NCBI GenBank assembly: GCA_002436485.1
Contig: DJMK01000100.1
Span: forward strand, 6,281 to 18,047
Reading direction: 5' to 3'
Source: Proteobacteria bacterium UBA6492
Lineage (GTDB): Bacteria; Pseudomonadota; Gammaproteobacteria; UBA6429; Thiohalophilaceae
DNA: 11,767 bases
Made by a program: the position numbers and the translations under genes. The notes under the pieces were generated by a model. That model was not told the DNA's origin, searched no databases, and saw only the letters and a list, made by a program, of their open reading frames with translations. Shown here one piece after another: positions 1 to 6,778 of this stretch. Position 1 is the stretch's first letter; each line of letters starts with the position of its first letter.

Positions 1-833
1 GTGGCCTTCTTCTTGGTTACTTTTTTCTTTGTAGCCTTCTTTTTAGTTGCTTTCTTCTTGGCCGCCTTCTTCTTACCTGCAGCTTTCTTTTTCTTGCCAG
101 CGGTTTTCTTCTTGGTTGTCTTTTTCTTCGCTGCGGTTTTCTTCTTGGCAGGCGCTGCTTTCTTGGCAGGTGCAGTTTCACCCACCGGCAGGCTATCCAG
201 AATCTGGGTAATGCTGGCAAAGATCTCGTCGATTTCGCCGATACCCTGTACCGAACGCAACTTGCCCTGCGAGCGATAAAAGTCAACCAGAGGTGCTGTC
301 TGTCCCTCATATACGCGAAGACGGTTACTGATAGTCGCTTCGTTATCATCCGAACGCTGTGACACCGTGCCACCGCACTTGTCACAGGTACCTTCAATGC
401 GTGGTGGGTTGGTGTAGATATTGTACATCTGTCCACACGAATCACAGGTGCGACGTCCTGTCAGACGTTGCATCAATACATCAAAGGCCACATCGATTAA
501 CAGGGCTGTCTGTAATGGTTTGCCCATGCCACCGAGTAATTTGTCGAGCGCTTCGGCCTGGGGAATATTGCGTGGAAAGCCGTCAAGGATAAATCCTTTT
601 TGCGCGTCTGATTTGGATAAACGCTCCTTAATCATTCCCAGGACAATTTCATCAGAAACAAGTTGTCCCGCATCCATGGCCGCCTTGGCCTGCATACCGA
701 GCGGCGTACCAGCGGCTACAGCTTCACGTAATAAATCACCAGTCGAGATCTGAGGAATACCATACTTCTCGATGAGCAGCTTGGCCTGCGTGCCTTTGCC
801 CCCACCAGGGGCGCCAATTAATACGATTCTCAT
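1..833 (-). CDS. adk: Adenylate kinase with lysine-rich C-terminal tail (3' end beyond window)
   Basis: Adenylate kinase interconverts ATP + AMP and 2 ADP in the cytoplasm. The P-loop GAPGAGKGT is at residues 7-15, and the DGFPRN motif is at about 84-89. The LID is the long type and carries Cys130, Cys133, Cys150 and Cys153, the zinc-binding pattern of the Bacillus-type enzyme rather than the His/Ser/Asp/Thr set of E. coli. The core ends near residue 218 with ILDSLPVGE. From 220 to the window edge at 277, 30 of 58 residues are Lys, arranged as KKK blocks separated by Ala, Thr, Gly or Pro, with no acidic residue. This resembles histone H1-like tails. No stop is reached, so the tail is longer than seen. 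The ATG at 833 has an ACGGAG ribosome site about ten bases upstream. It lies downstream of hppA on the same strand, 194 bp away. The kinase call is secure; the role of the tail is unknown. Confidence 0.96.
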   Translation of the reverse strand, partial: MRIVLIGAPGGGKGTQAKLLIEKYGIPQISTGDLLREAVAAGTPLGMQAKAAMDAGQLVSDEIVLGMIKERLSKSDAQKGFILDGFPRNIPQAEALDKLLGGMGKPLQTALLIDVAFDVLMQRLTGRRTCDSCGQMYNIYTNPPRIEGTCDKCGGTVSQRSDDNEATISNRLRVYEGQTAPLVDFYRSQGKLRSVQGIGEIDEIFASITQILDSLPVGETAPAKKAAPAKKKTAAKKKTTKKKTAGKKKKAAGKKKAAKKKATKKKATKKKVTKKKA

Positions 834-933
834 TATTCACTCACTCCGTTCCGGTTATTTGGTAACTTAACGAAATTCTTTATTTTCTCGTATTGCTAAT
901 CTTGCAAACAGAAAGTTACAAGTCAGAGGCGTA

Positions 934-962
934 AAACTAGACGTTCATTCTGATCAAGTCAA
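934..962 (-). promoter_or_regulatory. Possible sigma70-type promoter of adk
   Basis: In the 194-bp gap between hppA and adk, the minus strand reads TTGACT (957-962), a 17-base spacer, then TAGTTT (934-939). The -35 matches 5 of 6 consensus bases and the -10 only 3 of 6. It would let adk be transcribed independently of hppA. The -35 overlaps one arm (952-959, GATCAAGT) of a perfect 8-bp inverted repeat whose other arm is at 1004-1011. I see no clear terminator for hppA in this gap. Confidence 0.3.
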
Positions 963-1027
963 TGCGATCACATCGATTATTAATTCATAAATTTGTCGTG
1001 TGCACTTGATCTTCGCAATTTTGTGCA

Positions 1028-3034
1028 TCAGGTCAATAATGGTGCAATCGTCAAACTAACGATCGCCAGAACGTTGATCAAAATGTTCATGGATGGGCCG
1101 GATGTATCCTTGAACGGATCACCGACGGTATCTCCGACAACACAGGCCTTGTGTACATCCGAGCCTTTGCCACCGAGGTTTCCCTGCTCAACGTATTTTT
1201 TTGCGTTATCCCAAGCACCTCCCGCATTTGCCATGGTTAATGCCAGTAACACACCTGCAATCAATGCACCGCCGAGCATGCCACCGAGTGCCTCGGGTCC
1301 AATCAGAAAGCCGATTATTGGTGGGGCCGACACTGTCAGAATACCAGGCAGAATCATTTTCTTTAGCGCAGCATTGGTAGCGATGGTAATGCAACGTGCG
1401 TTGTCCGGTTCCGCCTTGCCTTCCAGTAAGCCGGGGATTTCCCTGAACTGCCGACGAATTTCCTTGATCATTTCAAATGCTGCATCACCCACGGCTGTCA
1501 TGGTCAGGGCGCTCACCAAGAATGGAAATACGCCTCCAATAAAGAGGCCCACCAGTACTTTTGGATTCCCCAGGTACAAACTGAAATCGGGGATGTGAAA
1601 TTTTACTGTCTCGACATAGGCAGTAATGATTGCTAACGCGGCTAATGCTGCTGCACCAATGGCAAAACCCTTGCCGATAGCGGCGGTCGTATTCCCTAGC
1701 TCATCCAGTGAGTCGGTGATCTTTCTTGTGTCCTCACCTAAACCGGACATCTCGGCAATACCACCGGCGTTATCGGCTACCGGCCCGTATGCGTCAATGG
1801 CCATGGTGATGCCTACTGTTGCCAGCATACCGACAGCCGCAATACCCACACCATACAAACCGACCAGGCTGGAAGATACAAGAATGATGGCAGCGATAGC
1901 CAGAACCGGGATCACCACCGATTGCATTCCAATTGCCAGACCGGTGATCATCACGGTGGCACTGCCCGTTTGCCCGGACTTGGCTATGTGCCTAACTGGC
2001 CGGCCCGCCGTGAAGTATTCGGTGGATAAGCCAATTACAATGCCGCCAACGGCGCCCGTGAGAACGGACCACCAGACCTTCACATCAATACTCAAGCCAT
2101 CTACCACAAGGAAAGCTGCAAATATAAATAGTATTGCGGAGCCGATGGTTCCGATACGCAAGGCAACTTCCGGTGCCTGGCTGGAAAAACCCCGTACGAT
2201 ACCGATACCAAGCAAAGAGCATATGAGCCCTGCTGACGCCAGTCCCAACGGCAGGAACATCAGCATCTCGCGCTGTCCCATGGCAGCAATGACTGCGTCT
2301 GCCATGATCGCGGCCATGGCGATGGTAGCAATCATCGAACCGCAATAGGACTCAAAGATATCCGAGCCCATACCGGCAACGTCGCCCACGTTATCGCCCA
2401 CGTTGTCTGCAATCACCCCTGGATTTCGTGGATCATCTTCCGGTATACCCGCCTCGACCTTACCGACCAGGTCAGCACCGACATCCGCTGACTTAGTGAA
2501 AATACCACCGCCCACACGTGAAAATAATGCGACCGATGAAGCACCGATACCAAAGCCATGAATCACGTGTGCGTCCTGTGGGTTACCGTACAGTAAGAAC
2601 AGGCCACCCAGTCCCAACAGGCCCAGTGAAGCCACCGACAACCCCATGATGGAACCGCCAAAGAAAGCCACGGACAACGCCTGGCTTGCCCCCTGGGTAT
2701 GCGATGCATACGTTGTACGCACGTTCGCGCGCGTGGCCGCACGCATACCTATATAACCGGCACCGGCGGACGTCAGTGCACCAATCACCGCGGAAATGGC
2801 AGTAGCCGTACCCAGCGTGGCATACAGGAAGATAATCAGGATGACCGTGAACATGGCCAGCATGGAGTACTCGTAATGCAGGAAAACCATCGCGCCACGG
2901 TGGATAGCATCGGCGATCTTGACCATCTTGCCTTCGCCTGCAGGTATTCGCAGCACGTAGCCAAACAGTAAGAATGCCGCAATAAGCCCTAAAATACCTA
3001 CCAGGGGTGGAATCCACTCAAGTTGAAATGCCAT
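1028..3034 (-). CDS. hppA: Membrane-bound ion-translocating pyrophosphatase, probably K+-dependent
   Basis: This integral membrane enzyme hydrolyses PPi and pumps H+ or Na+ across the cytoplasmic membrane. The 668 residues fit the family and include many hydrophobic helices. Seen directly are the catalytic DVGADLVGKVE (184-194), the DNVGDNVGD loop (210-218), GMGSD (221-225) and DAYGPVADNAGG (414-425). The GNTTA motif (448-452 region) has Ala451 where K+-independent enzymes have Lys, which predicts K+ dependence. Glu228 in FESY sits one helical turn before the gate Glu of the plant H+ pumps (Tyr-Cys-Gly replaces YAE), the arrangement known in Na+-pumping members. I infer a Na+ or mixed Na+/H+ pump, less securely than the family call. 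GAGGAGG lies just before the ATG at 3034. It is divergent from the soluble pyrophosphatase gene and upstream of adk. Confidence 0.97.
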   Translation of the reverse strand: MAFQLEWIPPLVGILGLIAAFLLFGYVLRIPAGEGKMVKIADAIHRGAMVFLHYEYSMLAMFTVILIIFLYATLGTATAISAVIGALTSAGAGYIGMRAATRANVRTTYASHTQGASQALSVAFFGGSIMGLSVASLGLLGLGGLFLLYGNPQDAHVIHGFGIGASSVALFSRVGGGIFTKSADVGADLVGKVEAGIPEDDPRNPGVIADNVGDNVGDVAGMGSDIFESYCGSMIATIAMAAIMADAVIAAMGQREMLMFLPLGLASAGLICSLLGIGIVRGFSSQAPEVALRIGTIGSAILFIFAAFLVVDGLSIDVKVWWSVLTGAVGGIVIGLSTEYFTAGRPVRHIAKSGQTGSATVMITGLAIGMQSVVIPVLAIAAIILVSSSLVGLYGVGIAAVGMLATVGITMAIDAYGPVADNAGGIAEMSGLGEDTRKITDSLDELGNTTAAIGKGFAIGAAALAALAIITAYVETVKFHIPDFSLYLGNPKVLVGLFIGGVFPFLVSALTMTAVGDAAFEMIKEIRRQFREIPGLLEGKAEPDNARCITIATNAALKKMILPGILTVSAPPIIGFLIGPEALGGMLGGALIAGVLLALTMANAGGAWDNAKKYVEQGNLGGKGSDVHKACVVGDTVGDPFKDTSGPSMNILINVLAIVSLTIAPLLT

Positions 3035-3081
3035 GCTGCCTCCTCGGGACGTCTGATACTTGACCTAATTTTTATTGTTGA

Positions 3082-3110
3082 TTTATAAGATGTTTTTGTT
3101 TTCGGTGCAA
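3082..3110 (-). promoter_or_regulatory. Predicted sigma70-type promoter of hppA
   Basis: On the minus strand TTGCAC (3105-3110) is followed by exactly 17 bases and TATAAA (3082-3087). The -10 is 5 of 6; the -35 keeps only the TTG. It would place the transcript start about 40 bases before the hppA ATG. It lies in the 227-bp divergent region shared with ppa. Confidence 0.5.
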
Positions 3111-3164
3111 ATGGTGCCTGCTTCGACTTGAAGGGCGACTTGTTGGCCTTTCGCCTGGTGGTCA

Positions 3165-3192
3165 TTTACTTATCAGATGGGGCTGTTAGAAT
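3165..3192 (+). promoter_or_regulatory. Predicted sigma70-type promoter of ppa and the phosphoesterase gene
   Basis: TTTACT (3165-3170), a 16-base spacer and TAGAAT (3187-3192) form a plausible promoter about 70 bases before the ppa ATG. The -10 matches 5 of 6 and the -35 matches 4 of 6. A direct repeat of CGACTTG (3124-3130 and 3136-3142, 12 bases apart) lies upstream of it and could be a binding site, but nothing identifies a regulator. Confidence 0.45.
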
Positions 3193-3261
3193 ACCCGGCT
3201 TATTTTAGGACTTGCTAATATTCCCGGTTGAATCATTCTTCAACGTGCAAAGGTAACCAAC

Positions 3262-3810
3262 ATGAATCTTGATCGCGTCGGCCCAGGTAAAGACATACCC
3301 AATGACTTCAACGTCATTATTGAAATTCCGTCTCACTCTGATCCCGTCAAATACGAGGTGGACAAGGAAACCGGTGCCATGTTCGTGGATCGTTTCATGA
3401 ACACCGCCATGCACTATCCATGCAACTATGGTTATGTGCCGCATACCTTGTCAGAAGACGGTGATCCTGTCGACGTACTGGTAGTCACACCCGTGCCCCT
3501 TATCAGTGGTTCCGTGATTCGCTGTCGCGCCGTTGGTATGTTGAAGATGACCGATGAAGCAGGTCCCGATGCAAAACTACTGGCTGTGCCCATCGACAAG
3601 CTGTGCGTATTGTATCGCGAGGCCAAAACACCGGAAGATATGCCGCCACAATTGTTGTCACAAATCACCCACTTCTTTGAGCACTACAAGGACCTGGAAA
3701 AAGGTAAATGGGTGCAAGTCGAAGGCTGGGCAGGTGTGGATGAGGCCGAGAAAGAAATTCGCAATTCCATTCAACGCTTTAACGATGCGCCCGAGAAACC
3801 ATTCTTCTAA
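3262..3810 (+). CDS. ppa: Soluble inorganic pyrophosphatase (family I)
   Basis: This cytoplasmic Mg2+-dependent enzyme hydrolyses PPi to two phosphates, pulling biosynthetic reactions forward. The 182 residues align almost end to end with E. coli PPase. The family signature DGDPVDV is at 66-72, giving metal-binding Asp66, Asp68 and Asp71. Glu21, Lys30, Glu32, Arg44 and Tyr56 match the known active-site set, shifted by one from mature E. coli numbering. MTDEAGPDAKL and HFFEHYKDLEKGKW are also conserved. The ATG at 3262 is preceded by AAAGG about ten bases upstream. The stop codon directly abuts the start of the following phosphoesterase, so the two are almost certainly co-transcribed. The divergent neighbour is the membrane pyrophosphatase, so both PPi-hydrolysing systems share one intergenic region. 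Confidence 0.98.
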   Translation: MNLDRVGPGKDIPNDFNVIIEIPSHSDPVKYEVDKETGAMFVDRFMNTAMHYPCNYGYVPHTLSEDGDPVDVLVVTPVPLISGSVIRCRAVGMLKMTDEAGPDAKLLAVPIDKLCVLYREAKTPEDMPPQLLSQITHFFEHYKDLEKGKWVQVEGWAGVDEAEKEIRNSIQRFNDAPEKPFF

Positions 3811-4368
3811 ATGAAAATCTGCATTGTCTCTGACAGCCATGACAACCGTGCCATGCTGGCAACGGCTGTATCGGATGCCAGGGATCACGGTGCCGAACTC
3901 GTGTTGCACTGCGGCGATGTCATCGCCCCCACCACGCTACGCGGTCTGCCTCCCATTGGACTGCCAGTCCATATCATCCACGGTAACAACATTGGCGATC
4001 ACATGGCGATGTTCCACGTGATAAAAAAATTTCCTGACATCATTCATTACCATGGTATGGATGCCTCGCTGCAAATCGGCGGCCGCAAAATCTTCATGGT
4101 GCACTACCCGCATTATGCCAGGGCCATGGCACTTACCGGTGACTACGACATGGTTTGCTGTGGTCACGACCATCGCTTCATCGTGGAGCAGATCGATAAT
4201 ATCAAGGGCGGCCAAACAACCCTGGTAAATCCTGGTACCGTTGGCGGCATTGGCAAACCGGCTACCTACATGATTGGTGATCTGGATAAGATGGAGTTCA
4301 CCGAGCGATTTGTACCTACCGATCAACTGGTCATACAGAACAGCGACCCGGTAACACCACACACCTGA
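3811..4368 (+). CDS. YfcE/MJ0936-type metallophosphoesterase
   Basis: This is a small calcineurin-like phosphodiesterase of 185 residues, probably binding two divalent metals in the cytoplasm. The metal ligands are visible in order: Asp8 and His10 in SDSH, Asp36 in CGD, Asn59 in GNN, His98 in VHYPH, and His119 and His121 in GHDH. The family commonly hydrolyses artificial phosphodiesters and its natural substrate is unclear, so I give no gene symbol. The ATG follows the ppa stop with no gap (TAAATG), and only a weak GAGAAA precedes it, which suggests translational coupling to ppa. It ends 40 bp from the convergent moaE. Confidence 0.9.
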   Translation: MKICIVSDSHDNRAMLATAVSDARDHGAELVLHCGDVIAPTTLRGLPPIGLPVHIIHGNNIGDHMAMFHVIKKFPDIIHYHGMDASLQIGGRKIFMVHYPHYARAMALTGDYDMVCCGHDHRFIVEQIDNIKGGQTTLVNPGTVGGIGKPATYMIGDLDKMEFTERFVPTDQLVIQNSDPVTPHT

Positions 4369-4408
4369 ATTCACACTTACACCGGTACCAGACCCGGTAT
4401 AGGCGAGA

Positions 4409-4852
4409 TTAAAGATCTCCCGTGGTATTTTTTTCCACCCAGCGTTGTGTATTGTCTTGCAGCGTTTCCTTTTTCCAGAACGGTGCGCTGGATTTGAGTT
4501 GCTCCATCAGGTAGCGATTGGCTTCGTAGGCATGTGCACGGTGGGATGACCAGACCACTACCAGTACAATCGCTTCATCGGGTTTTATATCACCTACCCG
4601 GTGTACGATCAGGCTATCCAGAATGTCCCACTTGCTTGCCGCTTCACAGGTAAGATTTTGCAGGTATTTTTCTGTCATGCCGGGATAATGCTCAAGTGTC
4701 ATCGCCCGTACATTATCGCCTTCATTAAAATCACGCATCGTACCGACAAAAACAGCCGTGGCACCGTACTTACCCGCGACGATACTTGTTTGTTGGTATT
4801 GCTTGAGCACAGCCCATGGATCAAAAGGTCTATCATAAAGAGCGATGGTCAT
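4409..4852 (-). CDS. moaE: Molybdopterin synthase catalytic subunit MoaE
   Basis: MoaE is the large subunit of molybdopterin synthase. It transfers sulfur from the MoaD thiocarboxylate to precursor Z (cPMP) to make molybdopterin. The MRDFNEGD segment (39-46), TLEHYPGMTEK (52-62), SSHRAHAYEAN (102-112) and APFWKKE (123-129) match the family. Lys120 and Lys127 correspond to the E. coli active-site Lys119 and Lys126. I chose the ATG at 4852, giving 147 residues, one base after the moaD stop and five bases after AGGTGG. The in-frame GTG at 4861 would add three residues but lies inside that ribosome site. The gene is cotranscribed with moaD and convergent with the phosphoesterase gene. Confidence 0.95.
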   Translation of the reverse strand: MTIALYDRPFDPWAVLKQYQQTSIVAGKYGATAVFVGTMRDFNEGDNVRAMTLEHYPGMTEKYLQNLTCEAASKWDILDSLIVHRVGDIKPDEAIVLVVVWSSHRAHAYEANRYLMEQLKSSAPFWKKETLQDNTQRWVEKNTTGDL

Positions 4853-4853
4853 A

Positions 4854-5084
4854 TCAGCCACCTGTCACGGGCGGAAAGAAAGCAACTTCATCACCATCTT
4901 TTACCGCATGATCAACGGGTACGTATTCCATGTTTACTGCTGTCAGGGTATTGGATGGCATTGCCTCGCTAACACAATACTGCCACACATCTGCCACCGT
5001 ATTGACGGACGCGGCCTCGATGCGTGTGCTGTCTTTACCGGTTTTCTCGCGTAGACTGGCAAAAAATTTAACGTCGATACTCAT
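4854..5084 (-). CDS. moaD: Molybdopterin synthase sulfur carrier subunit MoaD
   Basis: MoaD is a ubiquitin-fold sulfur carrier of 76 residues. The C-terminal Gly-Gly needed for adenylation and thiocarboxylate formation is present (PPVTGG at the end). The N-terminal VKFFASLREKTG and the VKDGDEVAFFPPV segment are typical. The protein inserts its tail into MoaE. The start at 5084 has only a weak purine stretch upstream (CTAAAG). The stop is one base from the moaE ATG, so the two subunits are made from one message. moaC diverges from it across 77 bp. Confidence 0.95.
   Translation of the reverse strand: MSIDVKFFASLREKTGKDSTRIEAASVNTVADVWQYCVSEAMPSNTLTAVNMEYVPVDHAVKDGDEVAFFPPVTGG
4858..4863 (-). 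promoter_or_regulatory. Ribosome binding site deciding the moaE start
   Basis: AGGTGG on the minus strand lies five bases before the ATG at 4852, inside the last codons of moaD. It contains the alternative GTG start at 4859-4861, which therefore lacks its own site. This supports the shorter MoaE. Confidence 0.6.
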
Positions 5085-5124
5085 GCTTTAGTGGCTGATA
5101 GCAGGATTTAATACTGTCGTATGA

Positions 5125-5139
5125 TAAAATTAAATTTTA
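5125..5139. promoter_or_regulatory. AT-rich palindrome between divergent moaD and moaC
   Basis: TAAAATT, a central A, then AATTTTA form a perfect 7-bp inverted repeat in the 77-bp region between moaD and moaC. A TATGAT (5120-5125) that could be a -10 for moaC touches its left edge, but no good -35 accompanies it. The palindrome could be an operator or simply AT-rich promoter DNA. I see no sign of the Moco riboswitch structure, which would not fit in this short space. Confidence 0.3.
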
Positions 5140-5161
5140 ACTCACCAGGCACTGTGTGAAC

Positions 5162-5635
5162 ATGAGCAAACTGACCCATTTCAATCAACAGGGCGATGCC
5201 CACATGGTGGATGTTGCTGATAAGGACATTTCCCATCGACGCGCCATCGCCCAGGGTAGCATTGAAATGCTGCCGGCTACGCTTGCTTTGATACAACAAG
5301 GCGGTCACAAAAAAGGCGATGTACTGGGTATTGCCCGAATCGCCGGCATCATGGCTGCCAAGAAAACCGCGGAGCTTATCCCGCTCTGCCATCCGTTGAT
5401 GCTGACACATATCAGTATCGATTTTGAATTAGATCCTACACGTCATCGCGTGCTGTGTAGGGGCACCGTCGAAACGGACGGTAAAACCGGGGTCGAAATG
5501 GAGGCACTGACAGCCGTGCAGATTTCCCTGCTGACTATTTATGACATGTGCAAAGCTATCGATCGCGGAATGATGATGAATGACATTGGCCTGCTGGAAA
5601 AATCCGGCGGTAAATCAGGCCACTGGACCCGCTAA
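5162..5635 (+). CDS. moaC: Cyclic pyranopterin monophosphate synthase MoaC
   Basis: MoaC works with MoaA in the first step of molybdenum cofactor synthesis, turning the cyclic GTP derivative into cPMP. The 157 residues align with E. coli MoaC in register. Lys51, His77 (in PLCHPLM), Glu112 and Glu114 (in GVEMEALT), Asp128 and Lys131 (in YDMCKA) all fall at the same numbers as the E. coli active site, and AKSGGKSG-like EKSGGKSG closes the fold. I chose the ATG at 5162 because it gives MSKLTHFN like the family; an in-frame GTG two codons earlier (5156) is less likely. CAGG lies about 12 bases upstream. It is divergent from moaD and moaE, which act next in the pathway. moaA is not nearby. Confidence 0.96.
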   Translation: MSKLTHFNQQGDAHMVDVADKDISHRRAIAQGSIEMLPATLALIQQGGHKKGDVLGIARIAGIMAAKKTAELIPLCHPLMLTHISIDFELDPTRHRVLCRGTVETDGKTGVEMEALTAVQISLLTIYDMCKAIDRGMMMNDIGLLEKSGGKSGHWTR

Positions 5636-5659
5636 GCAACTGATCTGTTTATTCTTTTT

Positions 5660-5687
5660 AGCAACATGGCGCACTCGCCATGCTGTT
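5660..5687 (+). terminator. Stem-loop after moaC, possible terminator
   Basis: CATGGCG (5665-5671), loop CACT, and CGCCATG (5676-5682) form a perfect 7-bp hairpin, extendable to about 12 pairs with one mismatch and one wobble (5660-5687). It begins 25 bases after the moaC stop. Only TTT follows the stem before AA, so it is a weak intrinsic terminator at best. It also contains the upstream in-frame ATG at 5666, which argues against that codon being the start of the next gene. Confidence 0.45.
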
Positions 5688-5745
5688 TAACATTCCTTAC
5701 AGCCTGCCGATACATTAACCAGCGTCTTCCCGAAATTTTATTTTT

Positions 5746-5751
5746 GGAGGG
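5746..5751 (+). promoter_or_regulatory. Strong ribosome binding site deciding the Sel1-protein start
   Basis: GGAGGG lies four bases before the ATG at 5756. The in-frame ATG at 5666 sits inside the post-moaC hairpin and would put about 30 residues in front of the signal peptide, so 5756 is preferred. Confidence 0.75.
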
Positions 5752-5755
5752 AATT

Positions 5756-6775
5756 ATGAGTATCAAGCAAAAATTTTTACAGGCTGTAGGCATCCTGCTC
5801 GCCATTAGTATGCTGGTTGCACCCTTGATGGTGACCCATGCGTTTGAGGGTGAAGACTGGGTGCTGGTCAAGTACTTCAATGACAAAATGGATAAGGCCA
5901 ACCAGGGCGATGCCATGGCAATGTTCAGTGTTGGCCAGTTGTATGAACGTGGTCGTGGTACCAAGCAGGATACCATGCAGGCTGTGATGTGGTATGAGCG
6001 TGCCACTGAGAATGGAAACGACTATGCACGTGCCCGTCTTGGAATCATGCACTATGAAGGTATCGGAGTTCCCAAGAGCATCGACAAGGCTTTACCGCTG
6101 ATTGAGCAGGCAGCCAAGGCCAGTGTACCTAATGCGGAATACTACCTGGGTATCATGTACGAAAATGGCGAGGGAGTAAAAGCCAGTAAAAAGCAGGCGC
6201 AAAAATGGTATGAACTTGCAGTCGCGCATGGTTCGTATCGTGCTAAAAGCCGCCTGCAAGCGCTGGAGAAGGGATACATTAAGGTCGGTAAGAAAAAAAC
6301 CAAGTCAAGCAAACCTACCAGCAAGGTCAACCTGTCATCCGCACTGCGAAATGCTGTGTTAGATGGCAACTGGCAAAGCAATGAACTGGCAGCCGGTTTC
6401 CTGCCATCCAAGGTGACCAGCTGCACTAAGCTAAAGAAGAACACTATTCGCTGCATGTCCAAGCAACAACAACGCAGCACCGGTGATCGGATTATCACCT
6501 ACATCACTGCCAGTACCCTGTCCGGTTTTAACTCCAGGGACCAGTTTAAGGTCAAATACCAGAATACTGTGCTGAGCAACACCAAGAAAGGTAATGCAAT
6601 CGTCTCGGAAGATGATGACGGTGATTATGCCGTGGCAACCAAAAACTCGGTCATCAACAATGGATTGGGTAAACAAAAGACCGTACACAAGCTTGAATGT
6701 GAAATGGAAGAGGCAAACAGGCTGGTTTGCCTGAAAAATCGCGCCATACGCCTGACCTACGTCAATAAGAAATAG
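5756..6775 (+). CDS. Exported Sel1-repeat protein with unrecognised C-terminal domain
   Basis: This is a 339-residue secreted or periplasmic protein. Residues 1-29 form a signal peptide: basic MSIKQK, a hydrophobic core, and a THA cleavage site before Phe30. Three Sel1-type helical repeats follow at about 52-87, 88-123 and 126-160, with the typical AxxxLGxxYExGxGV...AxxWYExAAxxG pattern. These repeats usually mediate protein contacts. A Lys/Ser-rich linker (about 173-195) leads to a C-terminal region of about 140 residues that I do not recognise. It contains two pairs of cysteines (TSC...IRC and LEC...LVC) that could form disulfides in the periplasm. The stop is 3 bp from the stop of the convergent small membrane protein gene. 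Function unknown. Confidence 0.85.
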   Translation: MSIKQKFLQAVGILLAISMLVAPLMVTHAFEGEDWVLVKYFNDKMDKANQGDAMAMFSVGQLYERGRGTKQDTMQAVMWYERATENGNDYARARLGIMHYEGIGVPKSIDKALPLIEQAAKASVPNAEYYLGIMYENGEGVKASKKQAQKWYELAVAHGSYRAKSRLQALEKGYIKVGKKKTKSSKPTSKVNLSSALRNAVLDGNWQSNELAAGFLPSKVTSCTKLKKNTIRCMSKQQQRSTGDRIITYITASTLSGFNSRDQFKVKYQNTVLSNTKKGNAIVSEDDDGDYAVATKNSVINNGLGKQKTVHKLECEMEEANRLVCLKNRAIRLTYVNKK

Positions 6776-6778
6776 ACG

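Noticed and set aside
1..279. Plus-strand open frame of hydrophobic Phe/Leu/Ala repeats
   Set aside because: It is the complement of the adk lysine-rich tail (AAG/AAA read as CTT/TTT), and the adk frame is clearly the real one.
993..2348. Plus-strand open frames opposite the membrane pyrophosphatase
   Set aside because: They lie wholly on the opposite strand of a well-conserved gene and encode nothing recognisable.
4378..4401. Hairpin TACACCGG/CCGGTATA between the phosphoesterase gene and moaE as a bidirectional terminator
   Set aside because: The stem has a mismatch and no T-run follows on either strand.
5666..5755. Upstream ATG start for the Sel1 protein
   Set aside because: It lies in the post-moaC hairpin without a ribosome site, while the ATG at 5756 has GGAGGG and begins a proper signal peptide.
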